Shown one piece after another: positions 1 to 11,179 of a stretch of DNA of 64,000 nt. Below the pieces are notes generated by a model. That model did not search any database. It had not been told where the DNA came from and worked only from the letters and a program-made list of their open reading frames with translations. How positions within the stretch are numbered: the first letter of the stretch is position 1; the number at the start of each line of letters is the position of its first letter. This DNA is from Limnanthes douglasii subsp. nivea (lineage: Eukaryota; Streptophyta; Magnoliopsida; Brassicales; Limnanthaceae): assembly GCA_036936605.1 (NCBI GenBank), contig JAUPFV010000002.1, positions 201,523,273-201,587,272 on the forward strand, read 5' to 3'. Both the position numbers and the translations under genes were made by a program.

Positions 1-1811
1 GAAGTTGATTGAGTTTATACCCTTTTTTATCAAGTCTAAGAATTAACTTTTGAATCCAAAAAATGTCATGATTTGAAGAATAAAGTTGAATGGATATACT
101 ATCGAAGGCTTTGGCCATGTTTATTTTCAGGATAACATTATCTCCTCTAATTTTCCTACTTGAATTATGAGATAGTTTCTGAGTAATTGGTATATTCTCA
201 TGAATTCTTTTGCCTTTTATAAAGCCACTCTACTGCTCAGATATGATTTTAGGGAGTATGGTGGCTTACCTCTCATTAATAATTCTTGATAGAGTTCTGT
301 TAAAAACAGTACATATGCTGATTTGCCTATAACCATGTCATGTTTTAGATAAACTAAATTTAGGTATAAGGCATATTCCACAAGCATATGTACCTTGAGG
401 ACCAGCTTGGACATTAAAGTAAGCAACAACAACTTCACATAAGTCCTTTGATATGATAGTACAGTATGATGTATAGAATTTAGAATAAAAAGCGATCAAC
501 AATAGCAACACTATTAGGGCTAAGTGTCTTGATTGAATTGTGAATTTCTTCAATAGTTGGGGAAATTATTAGATTTAGTTGATCTTGAATAGTTAAAAAA
601 TTAGGAATAATAGTTTGAATATGTTGGTAAGTTAAAATAGCCTTAAAATGTTCAACAGCATAATTCCCTAAGATGGCTTGATCTTCAATCCATAAGTCAT
701 TTATTCTAATACAATGTATCATATTATATTTTCTTATTTTTTTTACATAATTATGAAAACTTGAAGAATCTTTATCCCCATTATTGCACCAATTTGTGGA
801 TCTTTTCTGTTTTTAAATAGACTCTCTCTTAGCTAGAAGATTAAGGTGAATAGCCTTAGTTTTTGGAAGTTTAATTTTATCTTCCTCATTCGGTGAATCT
901 TCCCGGCATGTTTATAAGAAGTTTACTTCATCTTCTACTTGAGTAATTGATTCAAATATATTCCTAAAGACCTCCCAATTTTAGTTTTTCAATATTTGTT
1001 TTAGTATTTTTAGTTTTGACCAAAAAAACTCGAATGGAATGACCGGTTAAGTTTTGTTACAAGTTTAGTTCTATTATTTTTATGAAATATGAATATAATG
1101 TCCACATGTTAAGAAATTAGAACGATTTTTTATATATTTAATATAGATATACAAAAAGATGTATGATCTGAGATAATTCTGGCCAGATGTTTGACCTTTT
1201 TTATACCAAAATAATCTCTCCAGCAGCATTTTATAGAGCCTTGTCCAAACGTTTCCATTCCTGTTATTTGACCATGTGAATTTTGATCCAGTGAAGCGAG
1301 AATTTTCTAACTAGCAGTCTAAAATATTGTTATTGAATTGATCTATACTTTTAATATATAAGGTTGAGCAGAAGAGTTGCTCAGCAGAATTTAAAAAAAA
1401 CGTTAAATTCACCTAACACTAGCTATTTCTTATTGTTATTAGTTATTTCCTTTAAGTTGTCCTCAAGATATAGTCTTTGGATTCTAGTACATTTGGCATA
1501 AATAGTAGTAACCATGAATTCTTTGTTGGAGAATAGTGTCGTACTGACATATGTACAAATTGGTCATTATTGAGTAAGACTTTAACTTAAAAATTATCAT
1601 TCCAAATTATCCAAATTTTATTGCCAACATTGGTATAACCAAAGTGAAATCCAATAGTTTTGGTAAGCTTATTTATTATATCAGTAGATATCATTGGCTC
1701 CTGAAGAGCAATGAAGTCTATTTTTTCAGACTTAATCATAGATTTTATTTTTGTATTTATACCTTTGTTACCAACACCACAAGAATTCCAGTTTAATATT
1801 GTGACTGTCAT
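1..1811 (-). pseudogene. L1-type LINE ORF2 relic: endonuclease and start of reverse transcriptase
   Basis: Read on the minus strand, the 5' end (about 1811-1590) encodes an apurinic-type endonuclease N-terminus: an ILNWNSCGVGN start and a KIDFIALQEP motif, as in plant L1 retrotransposons. Further along (about 480-60) lie RT blocks: an ISICTVFNRTLSRI stretch, then GFIKGKRIHENI, then a DMAKAFDS-like stretch read here as INMAKAFDSI. Stops and frame changes break the frame between them, so this is a dead copy. The catalytic YADD-type block would lie left of the window and is not visible. ORF2 of such elements nicks DNA and reverse-transcribes the element RNA at the target. Family assignment rests on motif order; subfamily is not determined. 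Confidence 0.75.
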
Positions 1812-2717
1812 TTAGAGTTTATATTGTAGGGTCTAGATAAACCTTTAAGGTTAACTGTTTTGGTGTTTTGAGGACCTTTAATTAATTTGATTTTAGTCTT
1901 CTTAATCCTTATACTGATTCCCTTCTTATTGATGGTTTGGGAGAGTTTGATTTTAAGTCCATGTTTTCAAAATTATTTTCAGAGGTGAAGGTACGTCATA
2001 GTTCTATAGCTTGCAGTGCTTCTATTATTTCTTTATTACTAACCTTTGAAGATACTTTATCTATTGATAAAATATTCTAAATAATATCATACATTATTAA
2101 GTTAAACTTCTCATTGTTATTATTATTGACCTTAGAGATGTTTATATTATTGTTCATGTAGTTTTCGGTGGGTGACAGAGATAATTTGTCATCCTTTGAT
2201 AAATTTTTGGATAAATTCTCTTGTGCTAGTGTACTAGTTTCATATTATGACTTAATGTTTTCATAATGAGTATCAACAGTACCTTATGTTTGTTTTTTTT
2301 AACAATTAATGACTTGATTTTTGGAATTAATACTCCTTTATGAGAAGATGGGTTTAGATTTGTGCCTTCTAAAGAGTTAGGATTTTGTTGGTTAAGCCTA
2401 ACGGAATACTGGTCTTTGTTTATATTAGATTCTGTATAGTCTTTAGAATTGTATCCTAAATGCTTATAGTCTAAAGAATATGATGGCATTTCACCATAAT
2501 TTACTTCTTGTTATTAGCCATTTGTATCGCCAAATCCTCCTACCTAAAGATTTTGAGTGATTGGAATTAAGACATTCATTTCAATCCAATCCTTGCTACA
2601 ATTGAATCAAACATGGGTTGTTTCGTATTTCTTGGAAAGAATTATGGTTCTGAGACATCTTTTGGATGGGTAATGAAGGGAAATTTTCTTTGTATTTTTT
2701 ATGGTATGAGCTCAATT
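1812..2717. other. AT-rich stretch, no gene recognised
   Basis: This lies directly 5' (minus strand) of the LINE endonuclease start, where a LINE ORF1 would be expected. A minus-strand open stretch at 2226-2489 is rich in Asn, Ser and Lys and shows no zinc knuckle or other motif. It may be decayed ORF1; nothing else is supported. Confidence 0.4.
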
Positions 2718-3326
2718 ATTCTTGACCTTGTTTTACTACTTTGTTTAGAGAAATATAGTCTAGCATGTCTTGATTGATTTGTTGATTGATGATTTTTCAT
2801 ATTGTAGGAACCTCGAAATAAGGTTAATACAGAGATATTTTTTCATTCTTGTATCTTTAGTGGAGTATCTTCAGCCAGATTTATGGAAGATTGACAAGGT
2901 GAAGGAATGAAATGAAGATTATACTTTTTTGTTTGTTCATTCTTGAAGTGTTCTTCCACCATATGGTTCAAAAGAATTTAAATGTGTTCTGATGAATTGA
3001 TTTAAAAAAATTATTCAAAAGAATTCAGTTATCGGCTGTTTTCTAAAGAATTCAAGACTAAAATTGAAACACTACGTTTCTATCTTTTGGATGTATAGAT
3101 CTATTAAATATATTTTTTTCTTAAATTTAAGCGACACATAACTTATATTTATAAGAGAGCGCATATTAGGGTTTCCAATTAGTCTCAAGGAGGGATCCAA
3201 GAAGAGGAGGTGGAAGAGAGAAAATGTTGTTGAAATTAAGGTTTTAAAATAATGAACAAAGAGAAAAGAGATAAGCAAGTTTAATTCTATTTCGAAATAA
3301 TGGATTGAGTTATAAAATGTATGAGG
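2718..3326. repeat. Direct duplication, copy 1 (~606 bp)
   Basis: This segment is repeated almost unchanged at 3516-4121 (offset 798 bp). Both start at ATTCTTGACC and end near TATAAAATGTATGA. Differences are scattered substitutions and small indels. Each copy contains a short minus-strand open frame starting MLISFLFVHYFKTL, likely incidental. The ends do not show TG...CA, so an LTR pair is not supported. Confidence 0.85.
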
Positions 3327-3515
3327 TGGATTAATTTAACTCAATCAGATCGAGATAGTAAAAAATAATTTTCTACAAATAAATATTATAAAATAAAAAT
3401 AAATAATAAGAATATTTAAAATAAAAAAATAGAAGAACAATATTTTAGGTTCGTAATAGAAAAAAAATACATTTTACGTGAGATGTATTGCTATCCACCT
3501 CGAATGATCACTATG

Positions 3516-4121
3516 ATTCTTGACCTTGTTTTACTACTTTGTTTAGAGAAATATAGTCTTGTATGTCTTGATTGATTTGTTGATTGATGATTGTTAATAT
3601 TATAGGAACCTCGAAATAAGGTTAATACATATATATTTTTTCATTCTTGTATCTTTAGTGGAGTATCTTCAGCCAGATTTATGGAAGATTGACAAGGCGA
3701 ATGAATGAAATAAAGATTATGCTTTTTTGTTTGTTCATTCTTGAAGTGTTCTTCCACCATATGGTTCAAAAGAATTTAAATGTGTTCTGATGAATTGATT
3801 TAAAAATTATTCAAAAGAATTCAGCTATCGACTGTTTTCTAAAGAATTCAAGACTAAAATTGAAACACTACGTTCTATCCTTTGGATCTATAGATCTATT
3901 AAATATATTTTTTTCTTAAATTTAAGCGACACATAACTTATATTTATAAGAGAACGCTTATTAGGGTTTCCAATTAGTCTCAAGGAGGAATCCAATAAGA
4001 GGAGGCGGAAGAGAGAAAATGTTGTTAGTTTTAAGGTTTTAAAATAATGAACAAAGAGAAAAGAGATAAGCAAGTTTGATTCTATTTCGAAATAATGGAT
4101 TCAGTTATAAAATGTATGAAG
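3516..4121. repeat. Direct duplication, copy 2 (~606 bp)
   Basis: Second copy of the 2718-3326 segment, separated from it by about 190 bp of very AT-rich sequence. It abuts the 3' end of the LINE RNase H relic, so it may include a LINE 3' tail region. Confidence 0.85.
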
Positions 4122-4129
4122 TCTATAAT

Positions 4130-4960
4130 TCAGCTTTATCTTGCACCTTTGAGTTCAACGAGCCAACCGATCTGCTGCTCGATTTTGTTCTTTATAGATG
4201 TGATGAAGAGTCATTTTACTAGATAGTAGATATTTTATGCTATTGACAATTGATTCTAAATGATTAGGGTAGTTCCCAGATGAAAGAAGATAGACAAGTA
4301 TTTTCAGAGTCTGTTTCAACATCAACTTCCGTGAAACCCTTGATTTTACATAATTGTAGGCTGTCATGAAGAGCCCGAGCTTCTGCTTTGATTGGAGAGA
4401 GCATTGCATAGTTATTCCCGTATCCTAGCACAAATTTTCTTTGACTATCTGTAATAACGACTGCTCCACAATCTTCTCCAGAAGATAAGTAGTTGGCGTC
4501 TGATGGTTAATGCATCCAAATGTAGCTGCACTTTCATTTTATTTCCAATGTTTGTTTTTCAGTAGAATTGAGTGATTCAGACTCATTAGCATGTTTTTGA
4601 TATACTTGATTGATATGATTGTTGAAAATGTGTCTGCATTCATCTTAACATTATTTCTCTATTGTCATATAACCCAACTAATAATTGTAGGAAAAATTGT
4701 TTTGATATGAATCTTGTTAGGGACAAACCAAAACCATGCCGTAAAATTTTACTTGTGATCATTTATCATACATGTAGCCTGCTGCACCAGTGTCATAGAT
4801 TTTTTTATTTTTCAATTTGGTTAAATACCAAAACACAGAATCTAGTATTCGACATCCACATTATTTTTACGCATACACAAACATTATCCCGCCTCTCTCA
4901 GATAATTCACTTTAAATCAATAGTTCAAGTATAAGAGAAAATTATTGAAGGCATAGTTTG
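4130..4960 (-). pseudogene. LINE C-terminal RNase H-like (RVT_3) relic
   Basis: On the minus strand the frame reads a decayed linker (about 4960-4600) and then an RNase H-like fold: CGAVVITDSQRKFVLGYG, IKAEARALHDSL, a DVETDSE stretch and a terminal YKEQNRAADRLAR. These match the usual order GAVVRD, EAxAL, VExDS, HVxREANxxAD of the RVT_3 domain found at the 3' end of plant LINEs and in stand-alone RNase H-like proteins. Stops interrupt the linker and a frame change follows DVETDSE. It is probably the 3' end of a LINE of the same orientation as the 1-1811 relic, but the two are separated by the 606-bp duplication and cannot be shown to be one element. Confidence 0.7.
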
Positions 4961-5865
4961 AGTTGCAGCAGCAAATAATGTCAAAAATACAAATCTTGAT
5001 ACTGAAGTTGTACTACCGTGGTGTTATGAAAGGTATGATAGTTCAAAATCTATACCAATTCACTAAAAATGATTTTAAAGGCGAAAGAACTAAATAGAAA
5101 AACCGGAATAGTCGGCCATAAGATTTCCAGATTTAATTTTTTGTTGTTCCGATGGAATGTTTGGTTTGATAGCTCTTGAAACTGATAAGAAAGAAAGAGA
5201 TTCCGGTGTTTGGTTTCAAGCCTGTTGAAACTAATAAGAAGGAAAGAAAGAGGACTCATAATTACGTGATTGTAAAATGTATAGATGCTATTAATAATAC
5301 CTGTACCACTACCACCACTCTTTAAATAGAAAAAAAAAAAGATTGGATCATTATATCATGAAATCAAACCAGGAATGAAACAGAACAAAAACTACAATTC
5401 GTGTCTCTACACCTGGTAATATAGAAAAAACCAAGTTTTGAAATATCATTAAATCTAATCAACTTTAGCATATACAATGCCGAAAAAGGATCATATATAT
5501 CTTCCTTAATATTTGCTCAAGGTAGTGAAGTCATAAAGTCTGATAATGATGTCCTTTTGTGTAAAGACAATTCCTGTAGAATACTTCTGAAAATAATCTC
5601 AGTTGTGAGACTGTAGATAAACCACACGATTTTGACTTATAGATTGATCAACGGGAGACTATTAATCTCATGGATACATTCATATTTGATGTTATCTGAA
5701 CTTGAACACTTTCTACAACGATAGAAGTCGAAATAGCTGAATACACATTTTCGGTTACATATACTAACAAAAACAAAAAGAGTTATACCGAAACTCGGGA
5801 TAGTGATATACAGGACTACCGACTGCCCAAAATATAGTGACCTTATTATTTACAGGCCCTGGAGT
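4961..5865. other. No gene recognised
   Basis: AT-rich sequence downstream of the SAWADEE gene. Only short, motif-free open frames are seen (for example 5050-5259 on the minus strand). It would contain that gene's 3' untranslated region. Confidence 0.5.
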
Positions 5866-8800
5866 TTAACCTAGCAAAATTCTCTCTTTTTCCGCTAAAA
5901 CGTTGTGAAATAGCTTTTGATGGGAAGCAAAGTCTTTGAACAAATTCAGCATCTTTGAAGCATTATTGTATTCTTTGGATTCACGTCCGACCACCATTAA
6001 TTCGTTGACCAAATTGTTTTTTCCTCTTAGTAACTGGTTCTGCAGCAACATGATGCTCTTATCATTTTAAAGAAGTTTGATTTTAAACACAAGTAGGAAA
6101 CACATCTAAACTAGCCAAAATATCAATAAATGTAGGTGTGGCTAATGATCGAGCTTCGAACATAGCTTGATTATTTGAGTTCAAGCTGAAGCTCCTATAT
6201 TAGGCGCAACAGAATATTGTGCCAAGCTTCAAGCAGATTTTCAGGCTCGAAGTCCGCTTGCAGATATCTCAATAACAGCTCCTAACTTAGGCTAAAAAAC
6301 ATATCAGATCCCTTATGTGTATCAATTGTATCACATCAATCTTTTTTCTTTACTTTTGTATAAACAGATCCCCTACGTTTTATAAACGTAACACACAGAT
6401 CATTTTTTGAAAATGTGAATGACCTATTTATTACTAATTGAAAACATGAGGGACTTGTTTATTACAAACGTAAGAACTTGTTTATTAAAAAAAATGATCC
6501 GTTTGTTACATTTTTAAAACGTAAAGGATCTGTTTATACAAAAATAAAGGAAGAGAACTGATGTGAGACGATTGACAAACATAGAGGACCTGCCATGTTT
6601 TTACCCTTCCAAACTTAACTACATGATTAAAAAATTGGTAGATTAGTAAGGGACCTGTTTATATTTAAAGATACTTTCTTATTTTGCTCTTGCAAACCTT
6701 TATATTTTATCTTTTGTCGACTAAAAACATATAAACATGTATCCATGGTTGTCAAAAAATTGGCCTCACTAGAAGAAAGTGGGAAAGCTTTGCAACCGTT
6801 GTATTATTAGCTTAAAAAATCCATATCAAATCTTCATGGTATGATTTGGTTTTTTTCAATAGGGTATATCGCGAACCGTATATATATATATATGATATAA
6901 CATAGTGTTAACTATATTTTACTATTTGTAATATTAAAATTAATTTTTTTAAGTTTAAGTTTGAATCTAAACTAACCATAAAAAGAATGTATTAGATATA
7001 TTATATACATAAGTTTCTTATAATTATAGATGGTTAGAGCGTTATTAGTGGTTGGTTTGGTATGAAAGTTCAAATTTAAAACAGTAGCAGTTTGTTAAGT
7101 ATGAAAGTTCAAATAAATTACGTTTATTTTTTTAGATATATACCACAAAATTTATAGTTAGAAAACACAATTTCTCCCATCTGAGAGGAAGAGAGCACTG
7201 AAATATTTCTTTAATTCTTTGTAATTCACTAATCGGACGCAGAGTTATTAATAGCCCCAATAGCGCATAGCGATGCGAGGCGCAATCCCTTTGCGCCTCG
7301 CAGCGCAATGAAGCGCTGACTTCAAATAGCCCACGCTAAGTGGGCTATTTGGGCTATAGCGCAGCACAAAAACAGTGCGCTATAGTCGGTCCAATTTTAA
7401 TATTCGGGCCTGGCCCATAATTACATTAAAAAATACATAATATTTTTAATACAGAATAGTCGTGAAACTCTAATGGAGAACCCTTACCCTTACCACCAGA
7501 TTAGAGATCGAGAAAGGAAAATAAAATCGTTGAAGGTGAAAAGACAGAACTTCTTCCTATCTTCTTCGACTAAATCTACGATGATATGTCGGACAATGAC
7601 TTTAAAATTGGTCAATTGTTTGATAGGATGGATCCAAGAATTCTTACACTTGTTTGATTTAAGAATGATTCGAGTTATACTTTTAAGACATGCTTATTTT
7701 GAATGTTTATTTTTTAATATTAACATATTGTTTATATTTATATTATTATATGTGCATGCGCTACATTTACCAATAGTGCGTGTTAATCGCGTCGCTATGC
7801 GCTATTGCACTGGAGACCCTTTGCGCTACGCTGCGCAAAACGCTATTAATAACTATGATCGGACGTACGATACCTATCTAATCGGACGATAAGGGCAATG
7901 ATCAGCGATATATATGGATGTATCATTTTAGAGCCGAGCTCCATAATCGGCTCTAAAGAGAATTACATGTTGCAAGTCAAACTTCGAGCATCAAAATTTT
8001 GAATTGAACTAGCCAAGTGTTCAGCTTGGCTTTATTGCAACCCTAGTTACATGTTACGGAACAACAAATTATAAAGCAGTTCAATTATAGAGACGTTACC
8101 CGCATAGAAACCTTACCGTGGTGACTGGAAATAAGATATCGTCATAAGGCACAATACCAGATACCACCAAAGGCCTGAAAGTATGTATTAAAAAATTGCT
8201 GAGTTTGAGAACAGAGAAAAGGTTGACAATGGCATTATGTAACTCACAAAGGAGCGCTAGATGATAACATATTTCCGTTTAACTAAAGGAAAGCTCTAGA
8301 AACAGGAACGCACGAAAAGTAAAGCTCTACATGTTCACACGTATAAGGGTCAACATAGCAAATGGAGAGCTGCTACTAGATATGACACTATTTGACATTA
8401 TTGACTAAAAGTGCTTAGACATACCTTCCTTTTGAGGAGGTGATGATGTGATTGGGATTGGTAAGGAAATGTTTTAACTTCTCAAGATCCTTGGAGTTCA
8501 ATAGAATAGCCCCTCGAGTATAAGTCTCTGACAGCAAACTTGGGAATACATACACTTGGGATGAAATGTTAGTGTTTTGATATATCCATTCCATCATTTT
8601 CAACGAGGGTAAATCTTTTTCGAGATTGTCAACTAATAATATTGTACGTTCATTTGCAGACCCTCCAAGATCGGTATCTTCTATTTCTTCTGACTCACTA
8701 GATTGCTGATTTACTATATATTATATATAAAAGAGGTAGCTCAGACCAACGAAAGATTTGAAAAGCTAATGATGCAACTGCAAGAGATGCAAACAAAATA

Positions 8801-10100
8801 CTAACCTTTAAATGACAATGACGGGGACTGAAGCTTAACAACAGACTTCTTTGCCATTGTTCGCTGTTAACATGCCATCATGAAATAAGTGTTTTTTCTT
8901 AAGAGATCCAGAGAAATATTGGAAAAAACAGGGCAAGAAAATGTGAATAGAACTTGCATTAGCTACAAATTGTGCATATGTTGGGCCACCCTTTTTACGT
9001 TTAGCTGGATCGGGTTTATCAGAAGCGGTAGTCAGTTTTTCGCGCACCATCTTGACAAACGAAACGGCGTTTGGAGTTATCTTTTTGTCAGTCACAACTA
9101 TGCATATATTTTCAACCTTCCTCTCCATCAAACTTCCCTCCAGAGGACCATGTTGCCAACAGAGAAAGAAGGAACACAGGCACTTTTCTTCTCCTTCAAC
9201 TACACAATGCTTCACACGCTCCACCTATTAAAAAGAAAGAAAGACCCTAACCCATATTGAGAATCGCATAAACCCAAACTTTATAAAAAAAAATCGCAGT
9301 TATAATATGTTCAGTTGCAATGAGGTCCTCCACTTACAAAGCAAGACACATATTACACAACCTCTATGCACTTAATGCATCCCCTAGACTAAACAACAAT
9401 TATACATAGTCACATAAACAGGCTAGCTGTTCCTTTATTCGAATCAAAATCAAGCATTTCTTTAGATTGAAAATAACCAACCAAAGTATTCTTCATTTTC
9501 AACAAATTTCTGGCGTGAAGTATTCCTTCATTTCTTTGGAAAAATCTCTAGAACTAATTATAAATAGGCTACCCGAAGATCAGTATATTAATCGAACAGT
9601 TCATGGACAAAAACATTACTATTTTTTCTCGACATTGATCATTATCTTAGGTTGCAGAGTAGACTAAGAAATTGCTACAGCTGTAAAGTGTTCTACTATA
9701 ACTAAACCCTAACCTAAAATCTCAAACTCAAACGACTAACACAAACGCGAGAAAATCGTAATGTGGAAAAGAATAAAAAGGCAATTCGACGAACCGTTTC
9801 TACTATAGCATCGAAGAATCGATTATCATCGCCGCGTACGGAGGCGGAAGCACATACGAGGGTGCCTTTTTTCATGGCTGCGCATTGTGTGTCTTGGAGC
9901 TGTTCAGAAAGGGGACGAAACCTTGAACTGAAATCGTTTATTTCCTGCACAGATTTGAAGCTGCTAGCAGCGAAAACACTGTCATGAGTTGCCTCGAATT
10001 GAAGGTACTGGATTCTGAGGTTGTCTCCTTCGATGGACAACCTAACCGAATACCATGCATCATCATCTATGGAACGAAACTCGGTGTCGTAGTCCGACAT
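5866..10100 (-). CDS. SAWADEE-domain protein, six-exon host gene
   Basis: Proposed exons on the minus strand: 10100-9795, 9224-8967, 8863-8806, 8713-8425, 8174-8117 and 6057-5866. They have GT/AG borders, compatible phases and total 387 codons including the stop. Residues 1 to about 170 resemble the SAWADEE fold: EFRSIDDDAWYSVRL, FRPLSEQLQDTQC, GTLVCA, then CLCSFFLCWQHGP with a paired Cys and His. In SHH1-type proteins this domain reads histone H3 tails in RNA-directed DNA methylation. Exon 4 continues with a TILLVDNLEKD...VYVFPSL block, and the last exon is a helical, Leu/Lys-rich tail. There is no homeodomain, so it is not SHH1 itself. The exon 2 donor (TTT/GTAGCT) was chosen over a nearby CAA/GTTCTA because only it keeps phase. 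No stop interrupts the spliced frame. The last intron is about 2.06 kb and holds two MITEs. Splice sites are inferred from sequence only. Confidence 0.72.
6300..6608. mobile_element. Mutator-type MITE (309 bp) in intron 5 of the SAWADEE gene
   Basis: The two ends form an inverted repeat of roughly 110-130 bp, which includes TTTTGTATAAACAGATCC and, further in, a CGGATCATTTTTT-like block on both arms. Flanks CCTAACTTA (6291-6299) and CCAAACTTA (6609-6617) match at 8 of 9 positions, as expected for a 9-bp Mutator target duplication. It encodes no protein. Confidence 0.7.
7240..7857. mobile_element. hAT-type non-autonomous element (618 bp) in intron 5
   Basis: The ends are inverted copies of CA(G/T)AGTTATTAATAGC, followed inside by GCGC-rich subterminal repeats (AATAGCGCATAGCG on both arms). 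Perfect 8-bp duplications ATCGGACG lie at 7232-7239 and 7858-7865, the hallmark of hAT transposition. A + strand open frame at 7473-7892 crosses the right end and the flanking DNA, so it is not a transposase; no BED finger or hATC motif is seen. Confidence 0.9.
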
Positions 10101-10592
10101 TCAACTGATTTTCACTTCGCCGATGGAAAAATTGGAACACTTGGACGATTTGTCTTCTTTCCTACATATTCGGTTTGGAGTGGTGTAGTGTAGTGAAGTG
10201 AAACTTTTTGAATTCTTTAATAATCTCAATCTATTGTTTTATGTTATGATTGTGTATACTCTTAAAATATTGAAATTTCTCATGGCAATAACTACGACAT
10301 AAATTTTTTTATAGGGATTAGAACGTCATCATGAAATATGTTTTTTGAATATTTTATAGATTTTGGTGTTATCTAAAAAAACAATTATCGGATAATTATT
10401 TTTTGGGTCGGGTTAGCTAGTGTTTTTGGCACCGATTAATGAACAAATTAAAGTTTTTATGGTCGGTATTTCACTTATAACATATTTTTTGAAATATTTT
10501 TTTTGAAATATTTTTATACAATTATGTATTTGTAATAATTATAAATTACACCTTGTTATAGAAGATTCGAGATCGAACTCAGGTATCATATA
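10101..10592. other. Upstream region of the SAWADEE gene; no gene
   Basis: This holds the presumed promoter and 5' leader of the minus-strand SAWADEE gene (start codon at 10100), followed by AT-rich sequence. No clear TATA box was picked out. Nothing else recognised. Confidence 0.4.
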
Positions 10593-10775
10593 CAACTTTG
10601 TTATAGAAGATTTGAGGTTGAACTCAGGTATATTCGTTTATTACAGAAGATTTGAGATTCAACCCAAGCTATTTTTTTTCCGACAACTTTGTTATAGAAG
10701 ATTTGAGGTTGAACTCAGGTATCATTCGTTTATTACAGAAGATTTGAGATTCAACCCAAGCTATTTTTTTCGGAG
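10593..10775. repeat. 91-bp tandem duplication (2 copies)
   Basis: The unit starting CAACTTTGTTATAGAAG occurs at 10593 and again at 10684, nearly identical over 91 bp. Each unit is itself made of two related halves (GAAGATTTGAGGTTGAACTC and GAAGATTTGAGATTCAACCC). A further, more diverged half lies at about 10557-10590. Confidence 0.85.
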
Positions 10776-10973
10776 GGAACCCGCAGCCGGCTACTCAGAG
10801 TGTAATGAGTGCGCACAGGATAAACCCTCAGTCTGACGCGATAGCCTGCAAACCAACGTCACAAGGTGACTCGGGTTAAAAAAATATTGAAGTGTTTGTA
10901 GATGGTGGGGTTCGAACCCATACCGCCCACGAAGTTTGTTGAAAGTCCAACCACTAAGTTAAGGTATAATTTT
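10766..10973 (-). mobile_element. tRNA-derived SINE (208 bp)
   Basis: On the minus strand the head reads like a Pol III internal promoter: box A-like TTAACTTAGTGGTTGG, then about 30 bp later box B GGGTTCGAACCCC. The body ends GGCTGCGGGTTCCCTCCG followed by a short A run. The insertion is flanked by 9-bp duplications CAAGCTATT at 10757-10765 and 10974-10982. It is inserted at the edge of the 91-bp repeat. Cloverleaf pairing is not preserved, so it is not a tRNA gene. Confidence 0.88.
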
Positions 10974-11035
10974 CAAGCTATTGTTTAAAGTACTAATGGG
11001 TAAACCATGTTAAGAGAGAAGACGGGTTATGATAT

Positions 11036-11039
11036 TGTT

Positions 11040-11074
<35 letters not shown>

Positions 11075-11076
11075 TT
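11036..11076. repeat. (ATT)n microsatellite
   Basis: About 13 uninterrupted ATT units. Confidence 0.95.
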
Positions 11077-11179
11077 ACTTTTTAGACTTTTATCGATAAT
11101 AAGAAAAATACAGGGACTAAAAACAAAAAAGTAACGGTCTAATACAACAGAAGGAAATTCAAAAAATTACAGTTTTTTT

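Noticed and set aside
2718..4121. The 606-bp repeats as LTRs of a TRIM element
   Set aside because: No TG...CA ends, no primer-binding site or polypurine tract, and no target duplication were found.
4662..4934. 90-codon + strand ORF
   Set aside because: No motif; it lies opposite the decayed LINE frame.
7473..7892. 139-codon + strand ORF as a gene
   Set aside because: It crosses the right end of the hAT element and its target duplication and has no recognisable motif.
8889..9260. 123-codon + strand ORF
   Set aside because: It is a shadow of SAWADEE exon 2 on the other strand, whose frame has domain support.
10890..10973. A tRNA gene suggested by GGTTCGAACCC
   Set aside because: There is no cloverleaf and no CCA-adjacent acceptor stem; the element continues to a tail and has a 9-bp target duplication, so it is a SINE.
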